A stretch of 64,000 nt of DNA from Ligustrum vulgare (GCA_963555705.1 OY743171.1:26530852-26594851), one strand, 5' to 3'; counted from the first letter of the stretch, positions 21,274 through 34,686 are shown. Notes: generated by a model not told the origin, from the letters alone. Numbers and translations are program-made.

Positions 21274-24062
21274 TGTAACACCCCAAGTTTCAAAACCTTA
21301 AACCTAGGCGTGTTAACTTCCATTCACATTAAATGCGGAATTTAAATCGTTTACACAATCAAATGTTCATTTATCTATTATAAAAATTTACAGAAATTTC
21401 GGCAGAGTCTCCTCTATAAATTGGACATAGCCAACCTGTAGAGGGACATCAAAACCATTTTAAAAATTTAAAACATCAATCACATCTCAATCATATTCAT
21501 CATCGCCAAAACCAATTCATTCATTCCCCTAAACTCCTCAAGCATAAGATTTTCCAAAATATCAACATACATTGACAAAAGAAATAAGAAGTAATTTAAC
21601 CTCTAATACGTCACCAATGCTTAATTAAAACTAACTTCAACCAAACCATTATCAATAATAATGAATTAAAGAATAAATTTAAATGATAACTTGAATAAAT
21701 TTAACTTTATTAAGTAAGGCGATAACGGGTACTGTCTGAGTCAGCCGCCAAGTGCGCTCCTCGGATCATATAACTTTCATCACCTGAAATGTTGGGGAGG
21801 GATTGGGGTGAGCTAAAGCTCAGTAAGTAAACTTTATGCATGAAATGCATGCTTATGACATGAATGCTTTAAAAATTCCATATATGTATCCCCATTTACT
21901 TTACTTTCCAGAACATTCAAAACTTTCAAATTTTCACTTAACATTTCAAAACTTTCACTTCATTTCCATCATGAGCTCACTTGATGTAACTTCTAGTCAA
22001 TTAGATAACAGTGGGCAATTCTTATTTGGAACCAGGTTAACTTTCACATTTCCACCGCAAAGCGGCTCATTCATTTCATTCCACCGCAAAGCGGCTCATT
22101 CACTTTATTCCACCGCAAGCGGCTCATTACATTCATTCCACCGCAAAGCGGCTCATTACATTCGAGTACGCCGGTCCCCCGCGCCCCATTTCCCACTCGC
22201 ATCTTTCATGACATAGAAGTACACCCATTCTTTCAAAAACTTGGGATACATAATTTTTGACAAAAATTGCACTTTGACACATTCTTTTCATTTAAAACAT
22301 TTGAATTTCCCATTTCGATGTCAATGCATGCTTAATGATGCAATGACATGATAATGTGCATGCTTGAACATTTCCTTAAATACACATACTTGCATATCTC
22401 AAATCAAATACATCAACATTAAGTAATTAACACGAAATCACTTACGCACATTAATTTCACATTAACTTTCTACTTTCATGAAAATATGGGAAGTTTACTT
22501 ACTTGACGTCCTTAATATTTACCGTTTTCTTGATTTGCAAGTGGAGGAGCCTCGACTGCCCGTGTCGTCAATGTAGCAACAATCCTAGTTATATTCATTC
22601 ATTAAATAAAATATACTTTTAGTTTAAAAATCACAATTCCTATTCTTTTAATATTAACAAAACTTCCGATCGAGATCAAGAGCTCAAATTAACCTAGGTG
22701 TGACCTTGAACTACGAACAACACATATAATATCATATTCCAAATAGGGAATTAATGACACACACTTTAGAAAGCTTTCTTATCTTTTAATTTCAAACTAA
22801 AATAAATATATCAAACTTAATCCAAAGTTCACAAAGTTCTTACTAACAAATCTGACCATTCATGAAATTTTCCCCAAATCAGAAAGTTACAATTTTCAAC
22901 TCATAATTAGATATTAACAGTCTTAAATTCATTAGTCATCCAATCTAAAATTTGACATATATATACTTTTATTAGCATTAACCCCCGAAATTGAAATTGA
23001 CCAATTAAATTCGAAATCATAATTGAGTGAAAATTAATAAAAACATTCATACAGCCCCTTAATATTTCAAAAATTACCATTATGCAACAAATTAAACTAG
23101 CAGTAAAATTTAAAAGACATAACTTACGGATTTAGAAACTTGAAACTTCACACACACACATTATCCAAAATTTGAAATCCACAACTGAGGTTAAAAATTC
23201 TGTCACTCACAATTTGATTCAAATATGTCTAAATATGTTTACTCAAATCTCAAACCAAATTCTAACTTTTGAATTTACTTATTTATAAATCAACATATAA
23301 ACTAAACAATTAACTAACACAATTGAATTTATATTTATACCCTTTCTAGCTCAAAATGAAACTAAACATTTTTCGACATTTAAAAACTTACTGTGAACGA
23401 CCTCACAGTAGAAATTTCAGCTAAAATTCCAATGATCAGAATTTCATATATACATACTTTAAAATTTTCAGAAATTTATTTACGTTTATTCCACTTTCCC
23501 AAATTCTAAAATTCTCAAATAAACAAATTTAAAATTCAACAATCTAATTAAGTCCAAATCTGAAATTCCTTCATATAATGTGCTAGACCCATACTCGTAT
23601 AATTGAAATCTGAAAATCTATTATGGAAATTACATATCTATATATACATATATACATACACTAATTTATGTATTGCCCAAAATATGAGCTTAACAGATTA
23701 AAATTCGGAAATTCTACTAAAACCCAATCTGGAAAAAGTCTAAAAGCTTCATATCAGTACATACATTTAACATATATACACATATATATACAAACCCATG
23801 TGTGTGCGTGTAAAAGGGTGGGTAAAACCGTGAGTGATCGTGTGAGTGTGTGCGTGCGAGCGGTGTGAGAGAGGAGCTGTTACCACGATAATCGCTGAGG
23901 CGATGGTCACGGCAGTGGGTGGTGACCTCCGGTGAGGTGGCGGTGGCGGCGTGCCGAGAGAGAGAGACGAGAGCGCGAGAGGCAGGGTATCGCGAAGAGA
24001 GAGGGAGATCGGATGGAGAGAGAGAGACCGTGAGCGTGAGGGAGATGTGAGAGATGAGAGAT
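21274..24062 (-). mobile_element. Truncated chromovirus LTR, relative of the 28270-39000 element
   Basis: Starts TGTAACACCCCAAGTTTC at 21274 and follows the LTR at 28270-31220 through shared landmarks: the CTCCTCTATAAATTGGAC block, the CCGCAAAGCGG repeats (22055-22151), GCCGGTCCCCCGCGCCCC, and the GA-rich end. It is clearly diverged and lacks the last 360 bp or so, stopping near 24062 at Copia gag. Whether it was a solo LTR or a larger element is not visible. Confidence 0.8.
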
Positions 24063-24084
24063 TTTGTGTGGAGATAAGAACAAA

Positions 24085-24631
24085 GATGCACCTTCGTTTG
24101 CAAGATTTTAAAAGTGTGAGTGAGTACAATTTTGAACTATTTAAAATATGTTCAAAGTTGACTTTGTGTGGAGATAAGAACAAAGATGAAGATATGTTGG
24201 AAAAGACATTCTCCACATTTCACGCCTCTAATATGCTCTTGCAGCAGAAATATCTTGAACGTGATTTTAAAAGGTACTCAGAACTCATATCTTGCCTTTT
24301 AGTTGCTGAACAGAATAATGAACTATTGATGAAAAATCACAGATTACATCCAACCGGTTTTGTACCATTTCCTGAAGCAAGTGGTACTGCATTTCCTGAA
24401 GCAAATGCAATATCAAGAAATAGACACAGACATGGACGTGGGCGTGGACACGGACATGATTACGGACGTGGACATGGGAGAAACTTTGGACAAAATCATC
24501 AGCAACATGGAAACAACTGTAAAAGGCACAAAGTAAACGAAAATAATATAATCAAAATGCAACACGAAGAAAGTTGTTTCCAGTGTAGCATGAAAGGATA
24601 TTGGTCCAGTTAATGTTACACACTTAGGTGT
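24085..24631 (+). pseudogene. Copia gag remnant
   Basis: The frame reads MHLRLQDFKSVSEYN, LFKICSKLTLCGDKNKDEDML, LEKTFSTFHASN, then LLVAEQNNELLMKNHRLHPTG, the Copia Gag pattern. A His/Gly/Arg-rich tract (RHRHGRGRGHGHDYGRG) precedes a zinc knuckle. The knuckle spacing C-x2-C-x4-H-x4-C is kept, but the His is Tyr and a TAA lies just before the last Cys. The N-terminus is lost at the junction with the chromovirus LTR fragment. Confidence 0.85.
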
Positions 24632-25981
24632 TGATAAGTGTTATATTAACGTTTAATTTATACACTTATATCCTTGAATATACCATAATGTGATTCTATC
24701 TAAGTATTATTAATACATTTTATGTTTTATATTGTATAGGATCACAAAGGAAGAGAAAAGAAGGAAAAAGGACCAAAATACGCTTAAAATCGAAGATTGA
24801 GGACCTTGGGTGCAAATACGTTACGGCCGTAATACATATATTCACGGCCGTAAACGTTTTCATATCGTTGTGCAAAAATCAGCAGAAACCCCTTTACGGC
24901 CGTAAATGGAAAGTTACGGCCGTAACTATTCAAGTCAAAAATTTCCTTATTTCAATTATTTCCATAATTTGGGATTTCTTGGTCCCAAAGTTAGGGCACG
25001 AAATTGAGGCTATAAAAAGGGAATTTCATGACAAGAAAAAGAGACTAGTATTATTTTTGAAAGAGGCTACACATTGAAGAAAATTGAGAGAAAAATATAG
25101 AGCATTCTTGGGAGATTTTCAAGTGCAAGAATATCAACAACAATGGAATCCATGAAGCAACTTGAAGAATCTACCACAATCATGCTAGGCTAAATTTCAT
25201 ATCTTGTTCAAAGGGGAAGTTGTGTTAACTTAATTATGTTATTTTCTTTTCCTACAAATTAGTAGCGTGAATTTATTCCTTTATTTCAATTGTCGGATTA
25301 TTATGTTTTGAATGTTCATTGAGTTTATTTGATTAATAGTTTAATTTGGCCAATTGGATTATTTATCTTTGGATTCATGAATATGCTATGTTTAGATTCT
25401 TGATCCGTAATTGTCATTGAATCTTTACTTTAGTAGCAAATAAATCTCGTGCAGATTTAGTAATAATTCAACTTGGATTGTTTAATTCGAGCTTGTGTAA
25501 TTAAAGATCCAATTCAATCTATTCTTCTAAATTTTCATACTAGTCGTGCATTAAATCCTAAGAGCTTGTTTAGGACTGTCCATGGCTAGAATTGGTTCAA
25601 AGAGCTTATTTTGAATCAATACACATAAGGAAGAATTTAGATAATCAGAGCTTGTTGATTATTTATGATTGATAATTGAATTAGGGATAGAAACACGTTA
25701 CAAGGAAAGATATAACATTAATTGAGGGCACAACCGAACCCGAGAACAAGATTTCTTCTCATATTATTTCTCTAGTCATATTTAATTGTTTATTTTTATG
25801 CATAGTTTTCATTCAAGCAATTCAAACAACAAAATCCCCCCATTCCATTCTAATTGATCGAACAACTAAAATTAGTTTCTGTTCCTCGTGGGATCGACCC
25901 TTACTCTCGCTACTACATTATTAATTATTATTTGACGAGTAAGGAATTATTTATTATTTTGGTGCATTGCGACACGCATCA
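24632..25981 (+). mobile_element. Solo LTR in the Copia element
   Basis: A 1350-bp block, TGATAAGTG...GACACGCATCA, flanked by GGTGT on both sides (24627-24631, 25982-25986). A plus-strand TATAAAAAG is at 25011-25019. The end has the motif CTCGTGGGATCGACCCTTAC seen in many plant gypsy LTRs. Four TTACGGCCGTAA-type palindromes lie upstream of the TATA box. No internal region is present. Confidence 0.85.
24821..24925. promoter_or_regulatory. Paired TTACGGCCGTAA palindromes upstream of the LTR TATA box
   Basis: TTACGGCCGTAA is at 24821, 24894 and 24914, and TCACGGCCGTAA at 24842. Starts are 21 bp apart in the first pair and 20 bp in the second. They lie 85-190 bp upstream of TATAAAAAG (25011). 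The same paired palindromes occur in the LTRs at 2049-2888 and 63857-64000. Confidence 0.55.
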
Positions 25982-26129
25982 GGTGTCTCTGATTTCTATG
26001 ATACAATGGAAAATATTGATTAGTTTACTTTAGTCACAATCTTGTTCTTGTCTTGAAATCTTAATATGTATTGTTGAACTATGTTTAATTTCTTTTGATT
26101 ATCAATCCATTTTTCTAAAATATTTGTTT

Positions 26130-28269
26130 TGTTATATTTTAAATGAATTGCCAAGATACATGTCTAGTTGATAGCGCAACAACGCATACTATTCTTCGGA
26201 AGAAAGAGTATTTCCCAAACTTAACATTGGCATAACATAATGTTAATACGATATCCGGCACATCGACAATCATTGAAGGCTCCGGCAGAGCTTGTATTAT
26301 TTTATCAAATAATACAGAATTATGCATTAACAATGCACTTTACTCCAGCAAATCCAGAAGAAATTTGCTCAGTTTTAAGGATATCCGCAATAATGGATAT
26401 CACATTGAAACGATGTAAGAAAATAACATCGAATATCCTTTACATTACTTCTTATGTATTTGACCAGAAGCAGATAAAAGAAAAACATCCAGCACTTCCT
26501 TCCGGAATGTATTACATCCATAAAAGAAATCGAATCAAATGTTGTTACGAACCAGAAGATCATAGACTCAAAAAGTTTTATATTATGGCACGATCGACTT
26601 GGACATCCAGGAACAATAATGATGCGTCGAATAATTTTCAACTCACATGGACATCTCCTAAAGAACCAGAAGATTCTTTCGCCTAGTGATTATCCATGTG
26701 TTACTTGCGTACAAGGAAAATTAGTTATTAGACCTTCCACTACAAAGGTCAATGTTGAATCTCCAACTTTCTTAGAAAGGATCATGGAGATATATGTGGG
26801 CCAATACACTCACCATGTGGACCATTTCGTTATTTTATGGTGCTAGTTGATTCTTCTACTAGATGGTCACATGTTTGTTTACTTTTCACAAGAAATATAG
26901 CCTTTGCTAGGTTACTAGCTCAAATAATAAAATTACGAGCTTAATTTCCTGATTACTCAATCAAGAAAATTCGTCTTGATAATGCTGGTGAATTTAGATC
27001 ACAAAGATTCAATGAGTATTGCATGTCAATTAGGATTGTTATTGAACATTCGGTTACTCATGTTCATACACAAAATGGGTTAGCAAAGTCATTTATTAAA
27101 CGTCTACAATTAATTGCTAGACCACTACTCATGAAAACAAAACTCCCAGCTTCTGTTTGGGCTCATACCATATTACATGCCGCATCATTGATTCGTATAA
27201 GACCAACTGCTTATTATCAATACTCACCCCTACAACTTGCATCTCGTCATGAACCTAATATTTCTCACCAAAGGGTTTTTGGTTGTGCTGTCCAAGTCCC
27301 AATCTCTCCCCCACAACGTACCAAAATGGGTCCCCAATGTAGACTTGGGATTTATGTTATTTTTGATTCACCTTCCATTATCAGGTACCTTGAACCTTTA
27401 ACAGGTGATTTGTTTACTGTACGTTTTACAGATTATCATTTTGATGAAATGATTTTTCCAACTTTAGGGGTAGTAAAATTACATCCTGAAAAACAGGATA
27501 AAATTTCTTGGAATGAAACAACTCTATCTCACTTTGACCCTCGAAGCAATCAATGTGAGCAAGAGGTTGAGAAAATTATTCATTTGCAAAGAGTTGCAAA
27601 TCAATTACCTGACATATTTGTTGATACAAGAAAGGTGACAAAGTCATATATACCAACAGAAAATACTCCAGCAAAGATTGATATCCTTGTAGGACAAATT
27701 GCTATAGCAAGTGAATCTCAAATACGCTAGAAGCGTGGGAGACCAGTTGGTTCAAAAGACATTGTACCTCGTAAGAGGAAAGTAAACCAACTGAATACTC
27801 CTGAACAAGTAACACTAGAATTGTTTGATCAATCTAATAGTGGTGACATGGTTCCTGAAGAACCAAAGGTTTCAATGAAACAATCTAATAGGGAGAACGT
27901 AGTTCCCGCAGAATCACAGATCTCTGAGAATAATGAGATTTCAATAAATTATTTGTTATCCCATAAATTATCGGAAAGAGAGAATGTTATCATAGATGAT
28001 ATTTTTGCATTCCAAGTGGCTCTTGAAATATCTCAAAATAAGGATCCTGAGCCACTATCTGTTAAAGAATGCCAACAGAGAAATAATTGACCAAAATGGA
28101 AGGAAGCTATGCAAACGGAATTGAATTCCTTAAAGAAACGAAAAGTGTTTGGACCAGTAGTTCGAACTCCTGAAAATATAATCCCTGTAGGATACAAATG
28201 GGTCTTTGTAAGGAAAAGAAATGAAAATAATAAAATTAAAAGATACAAAGTCCGACTTGTAGCTCAAGG
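26130..28269 (+). pseudogene. Copia protease, integrase and RT start
   Basis: Protease is visible near 26160 as CLVDSATTHTILR (D-S-A active site). The integrase zinc finger is at 26580-26720 (LWHDRLGHPG, then CVTCVQGK). The core follows, with KIRLDNAGEFRS and the normally acidic E position read as K in NGLAKSFIKRLQ. The region after it (LPASVWAHTILHAASLIRIRPTA, then MGPQCRLGIYV) is typical of Copia integrase. The RT start has PKWKEAM, GPVVRTPENI, GYKWVFVRKRNE and YKVRLVAQG, where the chromovirus interrupts it. Stops and frame changes occur near 26690, 26945, 27730 and 28090. The E-to-K change alone would disable integration. Confidence 0.85.
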
Positions 28270-30240
28270 TGTAACACCCCAAGTTCAAGAATCTTAAACC
28301 TAGGTGTTAACTTCTCTTTTTCTTTTAATGCGGAAATAAATCGTTTAAACATTAAAATGCGGAATTTAAAACGGTTGCACAATTAAAATATTCATTTATC
28401 TATTATAAAATTTTACAGAAATTTCGGCAGAGTCTCCTCTATAAATTGGACATAGCCAACCTGTAGAGGGACATCAAAAACCATTTTAAAATTTAAAACA
28501 TCCATCACATCTCAATCACATTCATCATCTCCAAAACCAATTCATACATTTCCCAAACTCCTCAATCATAAGATTTTTCAAAACATCATCAAGCATTGAC
28601 CATTGAAATAAAGGTGATTTAACCTCTAATACGTTCCATACTTAATAAAAATAACTTCAACCAAACCATTATCAATAATAATGAATGAAGAAATAAATTT
28701 AAATGATAACTCAAATGAATTTAAAATTTATTAATTAAGGCGACAACGGGTACTATCGGAGTCAGCCACCAAGTGTTCTCCTCTGATCATCTAACTTTCA
28801 TCACCTGAAAAATGGGGAGGGATTGGGGTGAGCTGAAGCTCAGTAAGTAAACTGTATGCATGAATGCATGCTTATGACATGAATGCTTTAAAAATTTCAT
28901 ATATGTATCCCCATTTACTTTACTTTCCAAAACTTTCAAACTTTCATTTCAATTCAAAACTTTCACTTCATTTCCAAACTTTCACTTCCTTTCCATCGTG
29001 AGCTCACTTGGTGTAACTTCTAGTCAATCAGAATACAGTGGGCTATTATTTATTTGGAACCAGATTAACATGCGCATTTCCACCGCAAAGCGGTTTAACA
29101 TTCACTTTCCCACCGCAAAGCGGTTTAACATTCACTTTCCTACCGCAAAGCGGTTTAACAGTCCACCGTAAACGGTTGAACATTCCGTCGCAAAGCGACT
29201 TAATTCGGGTACGCCGGTCCCCCGCGCCCCATTTCCCACTCGCAACTTTCATGAACTAGAAGTACACCCATTCATTCAAAAAAAAAAACTTGGGATACAT
29301 AACTTTTGACAAAAATTTCACTTTGACACATTCCTTTCATTAAAACATTTGACTTTCCCATTTCGATGTCAGTGCATGCTTAATGATGCAATGACATAAT
29401 AACGTGCATGCTTTAACATTCTTCTCAATAACATATGCTTTCATAAAGTAAGTGCAATTCATCAAAGCAAGTAAGTTGCACGACAGTCATTTACACATAA
29501 CTTTCACATTTACATTCGACTTTGATGAAAATAGGGGGAAGTTTACTTACCTGATGTCCTTAATATTTACCGTTTTCTTGATTTGCAAGTGGAGGAGCCT
29601 CGACTGCCCGGGTCGTCAATGTACCAAAAGTCCTAATTATTTTCATTCGCCAAAATGAATAACTTTCAGTTCACAAACACATTCATTATTCATTTTAATA
29701 CTAATCAAACATTAACCGAGATTAAAACTTCAATTTAACCCAAGTGTGACTTTACATAATAACCACAACACATAAAACCATATTCGAGACAAGAAATGAA
29801 TCTCAATGCACATTAGAAGACCTTTTCATCTTTTAAATTCAATTTCAACTCAAACTTACATAACTTTAGAAATTACTTAATCGTGATTCTAACAAGTTCA
29901 CAAATATTAAAACAACCATTTATTACAAACTTTACCAACAAGCAATCAACTAATTTCTTAATTCTAATCAAATTCGAAAAATTAACCTAACCATTGGTCC
30001 ATTGGTTAACAATCGGATTCATATATAAAGATCTAAGAATTAACTAGCTAATATGACTAAAGCCATTTAGACCAATACATGAAAATTCTCAAATTTCTCA
30101 ATTTACCCAGAATAACATAAACTTAATTAACTAACTCAAATTTTAACAAAGTATTTTCCAAAATTTTTAAATCTGAAAAATTGTCTTCATAATTCAACTT
30201 AACCAAATATTTAACTAAGTTACAAAATCATCAATACACC

Positions 30241-30276
<36 letters not shown>

Positions 30277-31220
30277 CACACACCACATACACATTGTCTA
30301 ACATCTCAAATAAACAATTTAAAATTCGAAATCTAAACAAGTCTAAAATCTAAAAATTTGAGATATACAAATATACACATACATCAATATATACATACAC
30401 ATATATCAATATATACATACACAGAACTTACACCTACCTATAATCATGGTAAATTTCGAAAATTTAACAAAATTACAAATCTGAAATTATCTGAAACATT
30501 TGAATTTTATGCATATCAAGTGTATTCATACATTATTTACATAGAATTTATACATATATACATGTGTGTATCGAATTATGGGGGGTGTGTGTGTGAAATC
30601 GCGTGGAACCGTGTGTGTGTGTGCGCGGGTGGTGTGTGTGCGTGAGGAGAAAAGGGAGAAGGGGGAAGGGACTTACCGCCGGTGATGGTGGCGGTGATGG
30701 TCGGCGTCGCGAAGGGAGGGAGAAGCCGAGAGCGAGGTGAGGTCGTGAGAGGGAGTGAGTCGCGAGGGCGAGAGGCGGAAGAGAGAGAGAGCGCGATGGA
30801 GAAGAGAGAGACCGAGAGTGAGCGTAAGTGAGGAGTAGGTTAGGGTTAAGTTTTTTTTTTAACTTTTGGTAAATTGCAATTCAGTCCCTCTACTCTCATA
30901 AATTAGTAATTTAGGCTCAAAACTTTCAAATGAAATTCCAAAGTGTCACCAAATTTTTCCCAACTTCAATATAACACAATAAAAATAGAAATTAGCATGC
31001 CTAGGCAATAAATTTAATTAATCACATAAAATTGCACGTAAACTGTTAAAATAAAAATTTATAAACTTTTAATTGGTACATTGATCAAGACGGCAGCCAG
31101 TCCTTCCACTGCAAAATAATTCAAATAAAATCATAATATTAGTTAAATCATTTATAATGATATTAATATAAACTTTACGTGACAATCAAGAAAGCATGTA
31201 AATCGAAATGCGGTATTACA
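28270..31220 (-). repeat. 3' LTR of the chromovirus
   Basis: 2951 bp, TGTAACACCCC...GGTATTACA, matching 36050-39000 at a constant offset of 7780. It includes a hairpin repeat (29082-29099), a CA/TA microsatellite (about 30239-30288) and a GT/GA-rich part near 30570-30830. Confidence 0.95.
29082..29099. repeat. First unit of a row of short hairpins in the LTR (row runs to 29199)
   Basis: Five short inverted repeats follow at about 30-bp steps: ACCGC-AAA-GCGGT (29082-29094, 29112-29124, 29142-29154), ACCGT-AA-ACGGT (29165-29176) and GTCGC-AAA-GCGAC (29187-29199). Two of the copies have changed on both arms so that pairing is kept. The row is duplicated in the other LTR at plus 7780, and an older form with CCGC-AAA-GCGG and CCGC-AA-GCGG is at 22055-22151. 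Confidence 0.8.
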
Positions 31221-34200
31221 ATTCCTTACCCCCTAAAAGAAAATTTCGTCCTCGAAATAAAAACTTACCAAAAAGGTGTGGATACTTGGCACGCATTTCG
31301 TCCTCGCGTTCCCAAGTAGCCTCTTCTACTGCATGATTCCTCCAAAGGACTTTAACTAGAGGTATCTTCTTCCTCCTAAGTTCCTTATCTGCCTTTAATA
31401 GGATCCTCACAGGTGATTCCTCGTAAGTTAGATCCTCACGAAGATCTAACGACTCATAACTGAGGATATGAGAAGGATCCGAAATATATTTTCTCAACAT
31501 CGACACGTGAAATACGTTATGGACTCCAGATAGTGCCGGTGGCAATGCAACCCGATAAGCTAGGTCACCCACCCTTTCAAGTATTTCAAAGGGGCCAACA
31601 AATCGAGGAGTTAACTTTCCTTTCTTCCCGAATCTCATAACTCCTTTCATAGGAGCGACCTTTAGGAAAATCATATCACCTGCAGCGAATTCCAATGGTT
31701 TCCTTCTTCTGTCTGCATAGCTTTTCTGTCTACTTTGTGCAGTTCTCATCCGTTGGCGAATCTTCTCAACAATTTCCGATGTCTGCTGCACCATTTCTGG
31801 GCCTAGAAATTTCCGTTCTCCTACTTCATCCCAGTGAACCGGCGATCTACACTTCCTCCCGTATAGCGCCTCATATGGAGCCATGTGAATTGAGGCTTGA
31901 TAGCTATTGTTATAGGAGAACTCAACCAATGGGAGAAATTCGTCCCAAGTACCTGGAAAGTCGATAATACAAGCTCTCAACATATCTTCCAGGGTTTGAA
32001 TTGTTCTCTCTGACTGTCCATCTGTCTGAGGGTGAAAGGCCGTGCTGAATCTCAATTGAGTACCCATGGCCTTATGTAGACTTTTCCAAAATGAAGAAGT
32101 AAATTTTGGGTCACGATCAGACACGATAGATAGGGGAATCCCACGAAGCCTTACAATTTCTGCCACATATAACTCTGCGTACTTCTCCATATTATAAGTA
32201 GTCTTTACCGGTAGAAAGTGTGCCGACTTGGTAAGACGATCGACAATCACCCATATGGAGTTATAACCTTTCTTCGTCTTAGGTAAGCCCACAATGAAAT
32301 CCATGCCAATTCGTTCCCATTTCCACTCCGGAATCATAAGAGGTTGTAATAGACCAGAAGGTCGCTGATGTTCGGCCTTAACTTGCTGACAAGTGAGACA
32401 ACGTTGAACATACTCCGCCACATCCCTACTCATGCCATTCCACCAAAAATGTTGCCTCAAATCCCGAGCCATCTTAGTACTTCCAGGGTGGATTGAGTAA
32501 GGAGTGTTATGAGCTTCCCTCATAATTTCTCGCTTCAATTCCTTATTATTGGGGACTACCAGCCTATTACCTTGCCGAAGGGCACCATCTGTGGAGATAA
32601 AAAAATCGGTGTGCTTCCCATTAATTACTTCAGTGCGGACCCTTGAAGTATTGGGGTCTTCTAACTGTAGGGCCTTTATTTTCTCCAACAATGTCGATTC
32701 CAATGTTATGTTAGCAAGATAACCTGTCTTGCCTTTTGGAAATATCTCTAACTCTAACCCTTGGATATCCCTCAGTAACTGTTTCTGGACAACTTGCAAG
32801 GCATTCATTGTTCCATGACTTTTTCTGCTAAGTGCATCAGCTACAACATTAGCCTTGCCAGGATGATAATTAATAATACAATCATAATCCTTGACAAGCT
32901 CCAACCACCTGCGCTGTCGCATGTTTAGTTCTTTCTGTGTGAAGAAGTATTTGAGACTTTTATGATCGGTGTAGATCTCACATCTGACCCCGTAGAGATA
33001 GTGCCTCCATATTTTCAATGCAAATACGACAGCTGCCAACTCGAGATCGTGAGTTGGGTAATTCTTCTCGTACTCTTTCAATTGCCTTGAAGCGTAGGCA
33101 ATTACCTTGCCGTGTTGCATAAGAACACAACCAAGCCCCTTTAGTGAGGCATCACTGTAAATGACTAATCCTTCATTTCCTTGTGGAATAGCCAAAATTG
33201 GCGCAGTTGTCAACCGTGTCTTTAACTCCTCAAAACTCTGTTCGCAATCTGAATTCCACTGAAATTTTGTATCCTTTCTGGTCAGCTTAGTCAAAGGCGA
33301 GGAAATCTTGGAAAATCCTTCCACAAATCTCCGATAGTAACCAGCTAAACCAAGAAAGCTGCGGACTTCTTTCACATTAGTTGGTGTCGGCCAATTACGA
33401 ACTGCCTCAATTTTACTCGGGTCCACCTCAATGCCTTCTTTTGATACAACGTGCCCCAAGAACGGCACTCTTTCCAGCCAGAATTCACACTTCTTGAATT
33501 TCGCAAATAATTTCTCTTCTCTAAGTTTCTGAAGCACTATTCTCAAATGCTTTTCGTGTTCCTCTTCAGACCTCGAATAGATCAATATATCGTCAATGAA
33601 GACTACAACAAATTGATCCAAGTATTCTTTGAAGACTCGATGCATCAGATCCATAAATGCCGCAGGAGCATTGGTTAACCCAAACGGCATCACCAAAAAT
33701 TCATAATGTCCATATCTGGTACGGAAAGCTGTCTTTGGAATATCCTCTTCTTTAATCCTCAACTGATGATAACCAGATCGCAGATCGATCTTGGAAAAAT
33801 ACCCTGCACCCTGAAGTTGGTCGAATAGGTCTTCAATTCTCGGCAACGGATATTTATTCTTTATTGTTACTTTATTCAATTCTCTGTAATCTATGCAAAG
33901 TCTCATAGAACCGTCCTTCTTCTTCACGAATAATACAGGAGCACCCCATGGGGAGAAACTAGGTCGAACAAAGCCCTTATCCATGAGATCCTGCAATTGC
34001 TCCTTGAGCTCCTTAAGTTCCGCAGGAGCCATCCGATACGGTGCTTTCGATATCGGGGCTGTTCCAGGTACCAAATCGATAACGAAGTCGATCTCTCTTT
34101 CAGGTGGCAAGTCGAAAAGATCTTCTGGAAAAACATCCGTATATTCTCGAACGATTGCAATGTTTTCAAGAGAGGGGTCTGCTTTAGGTACCTCGACTAT

Positions 34201-34686
34201 TGCAGCCAAGTAGGCCTTACAGCCCTTATTCATCAATTGACGAGCTTTCATCGCTGACACTATTGGAATAGAAGGTTTCACCTCAACCCCGACAAAGTAA
34301 AAAGGGGTTTCATTTGGAGGCTCGAACATCACCTTCTTCTCATGACAGTCTATGGAAGCATAATACCGTGATAGCCAATCCATGCCCAGTATGATGTCAA
34401 AATCGTGAATATCCAGTACTATGAGATCTGCCACCCAGTCATTCCCATTCACCACTATTGGACAGTCTCTCAATACAGTACTTGAACTCAATAAGTCTCC
34501 GGATGGTGTTGACACAACAAACGGAGTACACAGTTGTGGGGATGAATGATTTAATTTCTCAGCAAAAACAGGACTGACAAAAGAATGAGTAGCCCCGGAA
34601 TCGAAAAGAATAGTTGCAAGTTTGTCACATACGTACACAGTACCTACCACAATAAAGTATACTTCTATAGATATATGCATGTTCAT
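31216..34686 (-). CDS. Chromovirus Pol: protease, RT, RNase H, integrase, chromodomain
   Basis: An uninterrupted 1156-codon frame. Protease is near residues 20-60 ([13 protein letters not shown]). RT follows with [30 protein letters not shown] and the catalytic [11 protein letters not shown]. RNase H holds [26 protein letters not shown] and [11 protein letters not shown], then [15 protein letters not shown]. The integrase has a zinc finger ([25 protein letters not shown]) and DDE residues in [19 protein letters not shown] and [10 protein letters not shown]. The end ([18 protein letters not shown]) is chromodomain-like. The first 14 or so residues of the open frame are probably intron-derived; translation more likely comes from a transcript spliced to gag. 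The stop codon TAA lies within the first bases of the 3' LTR. Confidence 0.95.
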   Translation of the reverse strand: MNMHISIEVYFIVVGTVYVCDKLATILFDSGATHSFVSPVFAEKLNHSSPQLCTPFVVSTPSGDLLSSSTVLRDCPIVVNGNDWVADLIVLDIHDFDIILGMDWLSRYYASIDCHEKKVMFEPPNETPFYFVGVEVKPSIPIVSAMKARQLMNKGCKAYLAAIVEVPKADPSLENIAIVREYTDVFPEDLFDLPPEREIDFVIDLVPGTAPISKAPYRMAPAELKELKEQLQDLMDKGFVRPSFSPWGAPVLFVKKKDGSMRLCIDYRELNKVTIKNKYPLPRIEDLFDQLQGAGYFSKIDLRSGYHQLRIKEEDIPKTAFRTRYGHYEFLVMPFGLTNAPAAFMDLMHRVFKEYLDQFVVVFIDDILIYSRSEEEHEKHLRIVLQKLREEKLFAKFKKCEFWLERVPFLGHVVSKEGIEVDPSKIEAVRNWPTPTNVKEVRSFLGLAGYYRRFVEGFSKISSPLTKLTRKDTKFQWNSDCEQSFEELKTRLTTAPILAIPQGNEGLVIYSDASLKGLGCVLMQHGKVIAYASRQLKEYEKNYPTHDLELAAVVFALKIWRHYLYGVRCEIYTDHKSLKYFFTQKELNMRQRRWLELVKDYDCIINYHPGKANVVADALSRKSHGTMNALQVVQKQLLRDIQGLELEIFPKGKTGYLANITLESTLLEKIKALQLEDPNTSRVRTEVINGKHTDFFISTDGALRQGNRLVVPNNKELKREIMREAHNTPYSIHPGSTKMARDLRQHFWWNGMSRDVAEYVQRCLTCQQVKAEHQRPSGLLQPLMIPEWKWERIGMDFIVGLPKTKKGYNSIWVIVDRLTKSAHFLPVKTTYNMEKYAELYVAEIVRLRGIPLSIVSDRDPKFTSSFWKSLHKAMGTQLRFSTAFHPQTDGQSERTIQTLEDMLRACIIDFPGTWDEFLPLVEFSYNNSYQASIHMAPYEALYGRKCRSPVHWDEVGERKFLGPEMVQQTSEIVEKIRQRMRTAQSRQKSYADRRRKPLEFAAGDMIFLKVAPMKGVMRFGKKGKLTPRFVGPFEILERVGDLAYRVALPPALSGVHNVFHVSMLRKYISDPSHILSYESLDLREDLTYEESPVRILLKADKELRRKKIPLVKVLWRNHAVEEATWEREDEMRAKYPHLFGKFLFRGRNFLLGGKEL

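Noticed and set aside
23951..24613. 220-codon frame as an intact Gag with an Arg/Glu-rich N-terminus
   Set aside because: The first 45 codons are GA-rich chromovirus LTR sequence; only codons after about 24085 are Copia gag.
29046..29252. Repeated VKPLCGGKVN protein in LTR frames
   Set aside because: A translation of the CCGCAAAGCGG repeat; no start context, and it lies in the LTR.
31695..31967. Plus-strand frame opposite the chromovirus integrase
   Set aside because: Antisense shadow of the pol gene with no domain.
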